From Clostridia bacterium (GTDB lineage: Bacteria > Bacillota > Clostridia > Oscillospirales > CAG-382), in the NCBI GenBank assembly GCA_017537345.1, contig JAFYKY010000005.1, forward strand, positions 186,001 through 250,000: a stretch of DNA of 64,000 bases. Reading direction: 5' to 3'. This document shows positions 1 to 8,930 of the stretch, in pieces (the first letter of the stretch is position 1; each line of letters starts with the position of its first letter). The translations under genes were made by a program, and so were the position numbers. The notes under the pieces are model-generated. The model did no database searches. It was not told the DNA's origin and saw only the letters and a program-made list of their open reading frames with translations.

Positions 1-2140
1 GCTCGGCATAGATATTATAGAAGAAGGTAAATACTCTGCTGAGCAAGCTTGTAAACAGAACGGCTACGAACATTACGAACATCATAAAGATGACGGTTGC
101 AACGGTAATAATAATATTTTTGAACAAACCGTAATCGTGGATAACCATCATACCGAAGAACCAGAGCAGTGCTGTCCAGCCCCAAGCGATGGTTTCGATC
201 ATGGTAAGTATTCCCTGCTCGCTTACGGTAACGAAGTTGGATACCATAACTGTGGGAAGAACGAGCATTACAACGGGGAGCAAGGAATAGCAGGTTGCAA
301 TGTAAACATCGGTAAAGCTGCCTTCACCGTCAAACAAGGTGGTAAGACACCAGTTGGAAACGGTAAGCAGAACAACGGGAAGCACGATAGAGCTTATCTG
401 AAGTACGTAGTTTACACCGGTTCCTTCATATTTATTATAAAGGAAGCCTCTGCCCACGGACTGATATACGAAGGTGAAAACAGTGAGAAGCAGAATTATG
501 GTTGCGCCGCGTACGGAACCGCGCTTTTCGTGTTTAAGATCCCAGAAGCCGTCAAAGGGATGCACTATAACGTGGAAGCCATAGCAAACCTCTTCGTACC
601 ACTTACGCTTTTCGGAATACTTAAGACCGGCAGCATTAACCTTGTTGACCCACTTGGCGAACAACAATACTGCAACGATAACTGCTACGATGATGAGAGC
701 AAGTATCCAAAGGTTGGACTCCATCCATCCCTTGCGGTAATGCTGGTAAGCTTCGGAATAGCTTGCCTGATCGTATGCGTACTTGTAGTACTGCATTGCG
801 GTAATATAATCGCCTTCGCGGTACTTAGCGTCACCGATAGCGATGTAAGCCTGGTCAAAGTTGTTGTTTCTCTGAAGAATACCCATGTAGTAATCAACGG
901 AAGCGGCATAGTCACCGTCTTCGATAGACTGTACAGCGGATATAAGCAGGTCACCGTATTCGGTACGCTTGTAAATAGTAATAGAATTGGTGGTTTCATC
1001 AAGGAGAAGCATATAAGATCCCTGATAATCCATAGCGGTAAGACGCTGGATGTTACCAAACTGATCGCCCATATCACCGAAAGCGAACAGCAAGTTACCG
1101 TTGCTGTCGTAGGTGAATACGCGGCTACGCTTCTGGTCGATGATAGACCAGGTATTTGCTTCACCGAGAGCAACGTCTACGATAGTAGAGTTACCGGTAA
1201 CGGAGTACTCGGTGCTGTTGGTGGAAGTTACGGTAACTTCACCGGACGGCGGATGGAAACCGTTTCTGTTAAGAACGTCACTTCCCTTAGGGTTGAGCTT
1301 CTTAATAGGAACCTGAGTTGTATCTGCGCTCTGGGTTGCATATACAAATCCGTCTGCGTCGATAGTGATGTTATTGTACTCGATAGAAACAACTGCATTA
1401 CTTGCATCTATCTGTTCCTGTGTCTGGAAGTTTCTCCAGAACATATCCCAAGCATTTGCCTGCTGGGTAATAGCACCTACGAATCCGTTGAAGGAACCAT
1501 CACGGTTAAGAGAAATAATACCGTAGTTGGTAGCCTTACCTACAACGTAAATACGTCCTGCGGAGTCAACCGCTACTGCGGAAGGCTTGTAAACGGAGTT
1601 TTCGGGCATTACTTCGGAAACAGGCTCGTGAACGATATCTCTGAAGTTACCCAGCTTATCGAAAATAACGATACGGGATTTTTCGGTATCTGCAACGTAT
1701 ATCTCGGTATCGGTTGCAAATACGCCTTCGGGTGAAGCCAAAGTATCGGGAACACCCTGATCATTTACGAATTCCTTAATGATGAGGTGCAGACGATACT
1801 GTTCATCAAGAATTACTATACGGCTGTTGCCGGTATCGGCAATGTATATATAGTTGAGATCGTCTACAAAAACATCCTTAGGTGTTGCGAGAGCACCGAA
1901 ATCCTCGGCAGAATATTTAGCAGAGGCAGGATTGGATTCATTAAGAGAAGCGAGCAGAGATGCGGTTGTGATCTGCTTATAGGGAACGTAAACATCGGGA
2001 CTTTCCTGCATGAAAGCGTCTATATCATAAGTATAAGTGGTATAGGGAACGCTTGCGTTTGCAGTAATCGGAAGAGTGAATGCGCCTATAAGAAGGAAGC
2101 AGACACAAAAGAGGAGAGATTTTGTAAGTATTCTTTTCAT
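1..2140 (-). CDS. NHL-repeat / TPR / YIP1-domain membrane protein, C-terminus off the window
   Basis: My translation of the minus strand stays open for 713 codons from an ATG with a good AGGAGA ribosome site to the left edge, so the C-terminus is missing. A signal peptide (about residues 1-29) is followed by NHL-like repeats (motifs such as YIADTGNSRIVILD and IYVADTEKSRIVIFD, roughly residues 90-230). Further propeller-like sequence follows, then a TPR-like helical segment (DYAASVDYYMGILQRNNNF, near residues 430-480). A transmembrane helix near residue 490 leads into a multi-pass YIP1-like domain. It is the last visible gene of a sugar-type ABC importer operon, 17 bases after a permease gene. 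A structural or ligand-sensing role at the membrane next to the importer is inference; no enzyme motif is visible. Confidence 0.82.
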   Translation of the reverse strand, partial: MKRILTKSLLFCVCFLLIGAFTLPITANASVPYTTYTYDIDAFMQESPDVYVPYKQITTASLLASLNESNPASAKYSAEDFGALATPKDVFVDDLNYIYIADTGNSRIVILDEQYRLHLIIKEFVNDQGVPDTLASPEGVFATDTEIYVADTEKSRIVIFDKLGNFRDIVHEPVSEVMPENSVYKPSAVAVDSAGRIYVVGKATNYGIISLNRDGSFNGFVGAITQQANAWDMFWRNFQTQEQIDASNAVVSIEYNNITIDADGFVYATQSADTTQVPIKKLNPKGSDVLNRNGFHPPSGEVTVTSTNSTEYSVTGNSTIVDVALGEANTWSIIDQKRSRVFTYDSNGNLLFAFGDMGDQFGNIQRLTAMDYQGSYMLLLDETTNSITIYKRTEYGDLLISAVQSIEDGDYAASVDYYMGILQRNNNFDQAYIAIGDAKYREGDYITAMQYYKYAYDQASYSEAYQHYRKGWMESNLWILALIIVAVIVAVLLFAKWVNKVNAAGLKYSEKRKWYEEVCYGFHVIVHPFDGFWDLKHEKRGSVRGATIILLLTVFTFVYQSVGRGFLYNKYEGTGVNYVLQISSIVLPVVLLTVSNWCLTTLFDGEGSFTDVYIATCYSLLPVVMLVLPTVMVSNFVTVSEQGILTMIETIAWGWTALLWFFGMMVIHDYGLFKNIIITVATVIFMMFVMFVAVLFTSLLSRVFTFFYNIYAE

Positions 2141-2157
2141 ATAATATATCTCCTCTC

Positions 2158-3075
2158 TTAGTCTTTCATGCCCGAAGTGGACATTGTCTGAATAACGTTA
2201 CTTTGTGTAATATAGAATACTGCACAAGGTACGATCATCATTACCACGGTAGAAGCGGCAGATACACCGGTACGTGCAACACCGCTGGTTACCAACTGGC
2301 TGATCGCATAGTTAAAGGTTTTAAGTTCTTCGCTGTAAATATAGGTGCTGGCGCCGGAGTTCCACAGATCTTTGAATGCAAAGATAATAAGTGTGATCCA
2401 AGCGGGCTTAACCATAGGCATTGCGATCTTCCAGAAGATTCTGAACTCCCCTGCACCGTCAATACGGGCAGATTCAAGAACAGCATCTGTAACGGAGGAT
2501 TCCATAAACTGCTTCATAAGGTACAGACCGAAGGTCGTACAGCAAGCAGGAACGATAACTGCCCAATATGTATCTATCATCTTAAGATAGCTCATAAGAA
2601 GGAAGTTGGTAATACCGGTAACGGTAGAGTTAAACATCAAAGAGTAAACTATGGTCTGGAACAGCATTCCTCTTCCGGGGAACGGGATCTTTGCGATAGC
2701 GTACGCAGCGAAAGAAGAAAGGATAACGTTACCAAACGTACCGGATATGGAAATAAGAACCGTATTGAAAATGTATCTGGAGAAAGGTACCCAGGAATCT
2801 CCCATCAATCTGAACAAGTCAACGAAGTTATCGATAACCCATCTGTTGGGGAAGAAGTGAGGGGGGAACAACCAAAGCTCATCAAGAGGCTTGAAGGACT
2901 GTCCGATAGCGTATATTACGGGCAAGGACATTGCCAACGCACACACCAGAAGGAAGAAGAGTACGCCAAAGTCACCGCCGGCAGAACGGTTAATAGAGCG
3001 TTTGAACTGCTCTTTGGGCTGTTTGCCTTTTGCAACGCGGCGCATTTCTATTTTCTCGGAAAGTTTTTTGAACAT
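2158..3075 (-). CDS. ABC transporter permease, MalG/carbohydrate type
   Basis: Inner-membrane permease of a carbohydrate-type ABC importer (305 aa, usual length 270-310). Six hydrophobic segments are visible. The cytoplasmic EAA loop that docks the ATPase reads ARIDGAGEFRIFWKI followed by AMPMVKP, near residues 200-225. The N-terminus has a basic cytoplasmic extension of about 35 residues before the first membrane helix. It starts 2 bases after the partner permease gene stops, so the two are very probably translationally coupled. The operon shows no ATPase gene, as is common for Firmicutes sugar importers that share an MsmX-type ATPase (family knowledge). Substrate cannot be read from the permease. 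Confidence 0.93.
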   Translation of the reverse strand: MFKKLSEKIEMRRVAKGKQPKEQFKRSINRSAGGDFGVLFFLLVCALAMSLPVIYAIGQSFKPLDELWLFPPHFFPNRWVIDNFVDLFRLMGDSWVPFSRYIFNTVLISISGTFGNVILSSFAAYAIAKIPFPGRGMLFQTIVYSLMFNSTVTGITNFLLMSYLKMIDTYWAVIVPACCTTFGLYLMKQFMESSVTDAVLESARIDGAGEFRIFWKIAMPMVKPAWITLIIFAFKDLWNSGASTYIYSEELKTFNYAISQLVTSGVARTGVSAASTVVMMIVPCAVFYITQSNVIQTMSTSGMKD

Positions 3076-3077
3076 AA

Positions 3078-4016
3078 TTATGAACCTACCTTTCTGAGAA
3101 TTCGAGTAATAAGCAAGTTACAACCGATCATCATAAAGAACAATATGGTTGCGATCGCGGAAGCGTAACCCATTTCATAACGGGCTCCGCCGTAGTCATC
3201 GAGATGGTGCATTATGGTATGTACGCAGTAATCGGGGGACGGGAAGCCAACGAGAGCAGTAATAACGCCGCCGAAACCGAAAGCACCGGTGATGGAGAGG
3301 ATTGCGGAAAGCATCATCTGAGGACGCATAGAAGGAAGGGTGATATACCAAAGTTCCTGCCAACGGTTTTTGATACCGTCGATAGCGCCTGCTTCGTAAA
3401 GGTCTTTATTAACGACCTGGAAACCTGCGATAAAGGTAAGGAAGCTGGTACCCAGAGAGGTCCACAATGCTACTACGATAATGAGGGGGAAGATGGTATC
3501 GGTATCCTGGAACCAGAGAACAGGTTCGTTGATAATACCGAACTCGATAAGATATGCGTTCACGAAACCGTATTGGTCACTGGAGAAGAACACTGCCCAG
3601 ATAAGATATACCGCGCCGGAAATAGAAGGAGCGTAGAATATCAAGGTAAGCAAAGCACGGAGCTTGGGGCGGAGTTCGTTAATGAACCAAGCGAAGAAGA
3701 GTGAAAGCAAATAGGATGCAGGGCCGGTAATTACAGCGAATATAAGGGTATTTTTAATAGCTGTAATAAACACTTCGTCATCAAACAGAAGTCTTATATA
3801 GTTATCAAAGAATACGAATTCGGGGAACTCCAGCATATTGAACACTGTAAAGCTCAATACTACGGACAAAACAACAGGAACGACATAGAACATTATGAAG
3901 AGAATAAAGAAGGGGGCAACCATAAGATAAGCTACCTTATGTTTCCTTATCTCGTTTAAAGTCCAACTGAATCTGGAAATGTCTTTCCTGACGACAGCTT
4001 GTTCTTTTTTAGCCAT
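3078..4016 (-). CDS. ABC transporter permease, MalF/UgpA type
   Basis: First permease of the importer (312 aa). A basic cytoplasmic N-terminus precedes six membrane helices. The EAA loop AGAIDGIKNRWQELWYI followed by TLPSMRP identifies the binding-protein-dependent permease family. It lies 21 bases downstream of the solute-binding fusion gene and 2 bases upstream of the second permease. With that pair it forms the heterodimeric channel expected for oligosaccharide or polyol uptake. The exact substrate is unknown. Confidence 0.93.
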   Translation of the reverse strand: MAKKEQAVVRKDISRFSWTLNEIRKHKVAYLMVAPFFILFIMFYVVPVVLSVVLSFTVFNMLEFPEFVFFDNYIRLLFDDEVFITAIKNTLIFAVITGPASYLLSLFFAWFINELRPKLRALLTLIFYAPSISGAVYLIWAVFFSSDQYGFVNAYLIEFGIINEPVLWFQDTDTIFPLIIVVALWTSLGTSFLTFIAGFQVVNKDLYEAGAIDGIKNRWQELWYITLPSMRPQMMLSAILSITGAFGFGGVITALVGFPSPDYCVHTIMHHLDDYGGARYEMGYASAIATILFFMMIGCNLLITRILRKVGS

Positions 4017-4037
4017 TAGATAATTCCCTCCTTATAA

Positions 4038-7000
4038 TTATTTATCATCTTCTGCAACGGAACCAAGTTCTTTGAAGGTATCCGTAGTAGGAAGATCGAA
4101 TTCCTGACGCTTACGAGTAAGCTCTGCGTTGATATCGTCAAGGTAAGAACGCATTTTTTCTACAGGGTTGTCATCGTTGTTATAAGCGCCCAAGAAAGCG
4201 AAGCTGGTGAAACGTCCGATGATGTAAGAACCGGGATATTCGGGTGTACACTCAACTGCGTTGAACTGTGCAACCAGATTATCAAGCTCGTCCTTGGACC
4301 AGCTCATTTCCTGAAGTGCTTCTATATTTGCTGTGGAGTATTTAGCGGAAGGACCGAGCAGAGCGATCTTTTCGTTACCGAAGGTAGACTGAACCTCTGC
4401 GCTGGACCACCACTGCATAAACGTCCAAGCGGAAAGCGCGTTTTTATCGGTTGCGCCTCTCATCATAATGAGAGAGGAAACAGCTGCGATAGTGCTGTTG
4501 TTGATAGTTTCGGTTTCGGGATCGAAAGTACCGGGAAGCGGAGTGAATTCCCACAGACCGGAAATTTCGGGAGCAAAGATTACCATAGTATTATATGTAG
4601 AAACGTAATCTGCTATTGCCAAAGGCATAATACCCTGACGGAAACGGGTTGCGATACTGTAGGAGTACGGGAAGTCGTAATCGGTAAACAGTTCGCATAC
4701 CTTCTTAAAGGTTTCAAGCATGGTGTTACTGCCCAGGTTGATCTCCATACCGTCGATCTTGGGGCGAACCTTGCCGTTTGCATCGGTGTATACCCAGCCC
4801 ATTTCAACCAGTTCGTCCATAGAATACTGAGTAAGAAGCTGATCAAGATATGCATCATATTCTTCATCGGTATAGGTTACGAACAGGTCATCATTCTGCT
4901 GATAAGCCCAGATGAAAGAGCCGCCGGTTCCCTGAGGGAAGCCGATATCAAGAGAGTTGGACTGCATAGTGTAAATGAGGTCATAGAAATCGTCCCAGGT
5001 GTTGGGAACTTCCATACCAAGTTCTACAAAGAGGTCTTTTCTGTAGAACATCATAGAGAAGGACATGGTATCTGCAATAGCGTATGCTTCACCGTAAAGG
5101 GTGAAGGGAACCATTGCAGCGGGAGCGAAACGCTCTGTCACTTCATCGAAAGTAGCGATATCGTCAATAAATTCGCCGTATACGGGGTGATCTGCCCACT
5201 TGGAAAGATCGTTGAAGTTATAGCCGTGAGCTTCGCTGTTAAGTGAATAAACAGCAGAACGGATAGCAAAGTTAACGGGGTCGCTCTGACCTGCGCCCAT
5301 ATATACATCGGGACCGGTACCTGCAAGTGTAGCGGGAAGCAAAGTTCCGCCTACAACCAGCTTAACGGTTACGGGGATGCTGTAACGTTCATTGAAGGAA
5401 TCGTCTACCAGGTTACGGATGATGGTAGCTTCTTCACGGGAGTTAGCTGTCCATACTTCGATAGCGCACTCCTGAAGAGCTTCATCGGAGTAATCCTTTT
5501 CAACAAGAGAACCGATAGAGTTGTAATCTGCGGAGAAGGAGCCGATGAACTTAAGTATCTCTGCCCACATGGAAGCAAAGAAGCCTGCTTCTGCCTTGGG
5601 AGGCTTTGAATCTACAGCCTGGAATGCTACGTAATCGAGAAGCAGAGGCTGAGAAGTGTTATCGGAAAGCCAAGTACCGAGAGTAGCGGTATATTCCTTA
5701 AGAGTGTTCATATAGCCGGCAATTTCGGAGGGGTGTTTACCCATACGCTCAACTATAACCGCAACCTTCTTAAGAGTACCTGTCTGGTCGCCGGCACTAC
5801 CGGAAATAAGAATGATCTCTTCAGCGATCTGGTTAAGATTTTCCGCTTCCTGCTTGAAGCCCTTGAGTACGTCGGGAATAAGCTTCTGGAACTTATAGTC
5901 ACGGGTATCGTCGGGTTCTGCGCCGGTGATCATGAGTATTTTTCTGTAGTATTCGTTAAGGTTGGAAAGAGAATCAGAAACGCGGCCGAGAATATCGGAC
6001 ATATCACCGAGAACAACCTGGAAACGAATGGTGTGCTGACCCTTTTCAAGATAGAACTTGAATTCGGTCTCGCCGTTGTTAAGAACGTCGGTACGCCAAG
6101 AGGTAGAGTAATTGAATCTGAGGTTCTGCGCTTCTACGAAGGGAAGGTCGCCGTCGATAAGGATCATTCTGGAAACGAAGGATCCCATAAACTCTTCCTG
6201 CTTGGAACGGGGAATTATGGTATAGAAACCGGATTCCTCAACGTCTATGGTGTACTCTATCCACTGGCCAACGTACTGCCACTTGTTGGAACCGATACTG
6301 TTGTAACGGATAAGAGTGGAGTCCTGAGGCTCGGAAACAGAGGACTTACGATCGTTTATCTGATACAGAGTACGGTCGGAAGTTAATACGGGATACTCTG
6401 CCTGGATCTTAAGAGTTTCACCTGCATAATCCTTTGCGCCCGCAGCGGTGTACTCTGCGATGTATTCATCGTAAGTAGGAGCAACGGTAGCGGACTTAAG
6501 AACTATGCGCTTAATAGCCATAGGCTCGGTAATAGTCTCAATATTAAGGGTGTGAGCACCTTCGGTGAGATAATATTTGAGAGGGTTGGGATAGTATCCG
6601 CTGGTATCGTAAGCAAAGGAGCCGGTCCACATGCCGTAAAGCTCTTTGGTGGGCTTTGCTTCGTTGCCGTTGGTATCATACGGGAAAAGACGATCGCTGT
6701 CGGGAGACATATTCGCCTGATCGCGCACGAAATCAAGGAAGAAATCGCTTACGGAATCGAAGTAGGATTTGGAATTATCGTCTTCGATCTTGGTGTAAAC
6801 ATCCTTCCACGCACGGGTGAATGTAAGAGAACGGGATTCCTTGAAGGAAACCGATTCGTCAAAATAGATAATACGTTCGATATCTGCGGATTTACCTACA
6901 GCGGCAACAGCGCCGGAAGCATCGAGCACTTCGATATTACCGGTCCAGTATTCGATATAAACGGAATACATAGCCGTTTCGGGAACGTCGATATCAAACA

Positions 7001-7343
7001 CGATCTTTCCGTCATCGCCCATCAAAAGGACGGTGCCTTCAGCCCCCTCGTAACCTTCTTTGAGGTTAACGGTGGCAGTGCTGTCTTCCTTGTAAGCAGA
7101 AAGATCGATCACAATTTCTTTGCTCGCGTCCTTTACATCTTTGTAGATTTCAAGGTAGCTCGAATAGGAAACCGAAGTAAGAAGTTTTTCGATCTCACTA
7201 AGCGAGGTGCGAACCAAAGAATCCGAACCGTCGACAGACTCTACTTTTGCATACGCGCCGATAAGAGCATAATCGCCCAGCAGCATTACGCAAACAAGCA
7301 GGACCGCCATCAGTTTGGAAAAGCAGTTCTTAAACCTGGTCAT
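4038..7343 (-). CDS. Extracellular solute-binding protein with large N-terminal carbohydrate-binding-like region
   Basis: The ORF can extend 58 codons upstream, but the ATG chosen here is preceded by GGGAGGAA at 7-base spacing and begins a clear signal peptide (MTRFKNCFSKLMAVLLVCVM, cleavage likely after IGAYA). That gives a 1101-residue product. There is no lipobox cysteine, so anchoring must be by other means. The C-terminal 400 or so residues resemble a family 1 sugar-binding protein, including a segment with TGPDVYMGAG and TLYGEAYAIADTMSFSMMFY. The first 650 or so residues hold two beta-sandwich-like regions (VDVPETAMYSVYIEYW and YTIDVEESGFYTIIPR) that resemble CBM6/CBM35-type modules, joined by a long helical segment. 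This is more than twice the usual 420-550 residues. The gene heads the importer operon. Binding and presenting a polysaccharide at the cell surface is inference. Confidence 0.85.
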   Translation of the reverse strand: MTRFKNCFSKLMAVLLVCVMLLGDYALIGAYAKVESVDGSDSLVRTSLSEIEKLLTSVSYSSYLEIYKDVKDASKEIVIDLSAYKEDSTATVNLKEGYEGAEGTVLLMGDDGKIVFDIDVPETAMYSVYIEYWTGNIEVLDASGAVAAVGKSADIERIIYFDESVSFKESRSLTFTRAWKDVYTKIEDDNSKSYFDSVSDFFLDFVRDQANMSPDSDRLFPYDTNGNEAKPTKELYGMWTGSFAYDTSGYYPNPLKYYLTEGAHTLNIETITEPMAIKRIVLKSATVAPTYDEYIAEYTAAGAKDYAGETLKIQAEYPVLTSDRTLYQINDRKSSVSEPQDSTLIRYNSIGSNKWQYVGQWIEYTIDVEESGFYTIIPRSKQEEFMGSFVSRMILIDGDLPFVEAQNLRFNYSTSWRTDVLNNGETEFKFYLEKGQHTIRFQVVLGDMSDILGRVSDSLSNLNEYYRKILMITGAEPDDTRDYKFQKLIPDVLKGFKQEAENLNQIAEEIILISGSAGDQTGTLKKVAVIVERMGKHPSEIAGYMNTLKEYTATLGTWLSDNTSQPLLLDYVAFQAVDSKPPKAEAGFFASMWAEILKFIGSFSADYNSIGSLVEKDYSDEALQECAIEVWTANSREEATIIRNLVDDSFNERYSIPVTVKLVVGGTLLPATLAGTGPDVYMGAGQSDPVNFAIRSAVYSLNSEAHGYNFNDLSKWADHPVYGEFIDDIATFDEVTERFAPAAMVPFTLYGEAYAIADTMSFSMMFYRKDLFVELGMEVPNTWDDFYDLIYTMQSNSLDIGFPQGTGGSFIWAYQQNDDLFVTYTDEEYDAYLDQLLTQYSMDELVEMGWVYTDANGKVRPKIDGMEINLGSNTMLETFKKVCELFTDYDFPYSYSIATRFRQGIMPLAIADYVSTYNTMVIFAPEISGLWEFTPLPGTFDPETETINNSTIAAVSSLIMMRGATDKNALSAWTFMQWWSSAEVQSTFGNEKIALLGPSAKYSTANIEALQEMSWSKDELDNLVAQFNAVECTPEYPGSYIIGRFTSFAFLGAYNNDDNPVEKMRSYLDDINAELTRKRQEFDLPTTDTFKELGSVAEDDK

Positions 7344-7413
7344 TGAAAAGTTCCTCCCAAATAAATACTCAGAAAAATGCGTAAATCTATACGCATTATA
7401 TTCGATACTATGA

Positions 7414-7442
7414 ATAATACCACTCCTACCCCGTTTTGTCAA
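7414..7442 (-). promoter_or_regulatory. Sigma-A type promoter for the ABC importer operon
   Basis: On the minus strand TTGACA (7437-7442) and TATTAT (7414-7419) are separated by exactly 17 bases. The site lies about 70 bases upstream of the chosen start of the solute-binding protein. That supports the shorter start, because the 58-codon upstream extension would begin inside or before this promoter. Confidence 0.75.
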
Positions 7443-7671
7443 TAGTGTATATATATCGAGGTAGTTTTTTGTGCGGTTTTTACCTATTTGCACTAACCGG
7501 CAAAATTTCGTTTTCACCCTATTAATATATATGTAATAAACTGCACAAAACTCAAATGTTGTAAATTAAGGTACAATTTGTCACACGGCACCAAAGCCAA
7601 GAGGAAAAACAGTGCGCTTTTCCCCGATTTTCGTGGTTTTTTCCGTACGTCCGCTTTCCGCGGCATCTCCT

Positions 7672-7715
7672 ATGTGAAATTTTCGGTTAACAAATTGTAA
7701 ATCAAAATTTCACAT
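7672..7715. repeat. 12-bp perfect inverted repeat with 20-base centre
   Basis: ATGTGAAATTTT (7672-7683) is repeated in inverse as AAAATTTCACAT (7704-7715). The 20-base centre contains GTTAAC and TTGTAAAT. It lies about 230 bases upstream of the importer promoter. It could be a two-site operator or an RNA hairpin. No trailing T-run is visible, so it is not a normal terminator. Confidence 0.6.
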
Positions 7716-7898
7716 TTGGCGCACCCGAATATATAAAGAACATTTTTTGCGAAAATTCGTCATTTTGCCCCTTTGATTCAATGTGCACTATGCACAAAAA
7801 CCCGCACACATTTTCGGCACTTTGCTACCCATACCAAAACATTAGTTCGTGCGTTTTTGAGCATTATTTTGGCGTGATTTTAACCAAAAAACGCAAAA

Positions 7899-7926
7899 AA
7901 AGAAGGAAGGCGAACCTTCCTTCTTT
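7899..7926 (-). terminator. Rho-independent terminator after the VanY-like gene
   Basis: Perfect 12-bp stem AAAGAAGGAAGG / CCTTCCTTCTTT with a 4-base loop. On the minus strand it is followed by a run of T, directly downstream of the VanY-like stop codon. Confidence 0.85.
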
Positions 7927-7939
7927 ATAAAGAATGCAT

Positions 7940-8902
7940 TCATCCTGTAACGGTAATTATAAATCCATCGTAATTATTGCCGGAAATAAGGTAGGTCGAA
8001 TCGTTGGGCACGTTAATGCCGGATGTAAGACCATCCTCCATAGGCTGATAATATACCTCGTAGGATTTATTTTGCACGTCGATGATCAGGGGATCTTCGG
8101 GAGTATATTGCTTGAGCAATTCCAGATACTCCTCAAGACACAGGTTGTTTTTGTACATATAGTACGCGTGGCAAACGCCCACGTAACGGTATATACCTTT
8201 GTGTGCAGCGTGTCCCGTAGCCGCGTCCTTTCCTTCGGGATATCTGAGAATGAATCCGTAGGAATAGCAGTTGTCCAAGAACCAGGAGAACTTCCCTTCC
8301 CCTATAGTTCCTACCTTGGAAGGCCACGCCATAAGTCTTATGGAGTTTCCGATATGATAATCACTTGCGCCGGCAACGTCTGCGCCCTCTTTTTCCAATG
8401 CTTTTTCATAAGAAAGATAAGCGTCGTGAACGAGAACACCGGAGTTCAAGCCGGATTCGGCATAAAACGCTTCACACATTGCCTTGAGTGACTTTGCGGC
8501 AGTGGTGTTGAGATACAATCCCGAACCACTGAAAGAAACGTTACTGTCTTTCAACGAAGCGTAAAGATTGACCATATCGGTTTCCGACGGAAATGCGTAT
8601 CGGTTATCCGAATTGACCAAAAGAAGCAATCCGTTGTTGACCTCTGAATTATCGACGGATGCGAGAGTGAATCTGGAGATCTCACTCTCTTCACCGAGGA
8701 AACCGGAGGTTTCGTTATCCGGTTGCGAAGTAGCCGATGCCGACGAATTATTATCCACAGGTCCCGAAGGATTCGGTTTTTTAAACAAGCCGGAGCCGAA
8801 TACCATTAACGCAACAACCAAAGCGACAACTACGCAGGCGACAATGGACAGTAAATATACATACATATATCCGTCGCCGGATGAGTACTTATCTCTTGAC
8901 AT
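7940..8902 (-). CDS. Membrane-anchored VanY/M15B-like protein with substituted active site
   Basis: A 320-residue protein with one N-terminal membrane helix (about residues 14-38), a Ser/Asn-rich linker to about residue 70, and an extracytoplasmic domain that matches the D-Ala-D-Ala carboxypeptidase M15B layout. Visible family features are GLLLLVN (91-97) and the YGFILRYPEGK...YRYVG block (215-242). In the family the zinc ligands sit in SxHxxGxAxD and ExWHxRYVG. Here the equivalent segments read SDYHIGNSIR (180-189) and HKGIYRYVG (234-242), so the ligand His, Asp and His become Tyr, Arg and Ile. The catalytic Glu becomes His. It probably binds rather than cuts peptidoglycan peptides (inference). 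It sits 28 bases after nifJ with its own GGAGG site and ends at a strong terminator. Confidence 0.75.
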   Translation of the reverse strand: MSRDKYSSGDGYMYVYLLSIVACVVVALVVALMVFGSGLFKKPNPSGPVDNNSSASATSQPDNETSGFLGEESEISRFTLASVDNSEVNNGLLLLVNSDNRYAFPSETDMVNLYASLKDSNVSFSGSGLYLNTTAAKSLKAMCEAFYAESGLNSGVLVHDAYLSYEKALEKEGADVAGASDYHIGNSIRLMAWPSKVGTIGEGKFSWFLDNCYSYGFILRYPEGKDAATGHAAHKGIYRYVGVCHAYYMYKNNLCLEEYLELLKQYTPEDPLIIDVQNKSYEVYYQPMEDGLTSGINVPNDSTYLISGNNYDGFIITVTG

Positions 8903-8930
8903 AACTAACCTCCGTTAATTTAGCATTAAA

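Larger units (their letters stand above)
7344..7939. other. 600-base intergenic region upstream of the importer operon
   Basis: No convincing gene is present. It holds a consensus promoter for the importer operon, a 12-bp inverted repeat (separate entries), the terminator of the VanY-like gene, and AT-rich sequence with repeated short GCACAAAA-like words. A partial repeat links two sites 136 bases apart, TTGTAAATTAA at 7559 and TTGTAAATCAA at 7695. Both are followed within 20 bases by AATTT and CACA. Regulation of the sugar importer from this region is likely, but the regulator cannot be named. Confidence 0.6.

Noticed and set aside
137-1735. A 532-codon plus-strand frame near the left edge
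   Set aside because: It lies opposite the NHL/YIP1 gene, whose translation has a signal peptide and repeats. The plus frame has no ribosome site and no recognisable motif.
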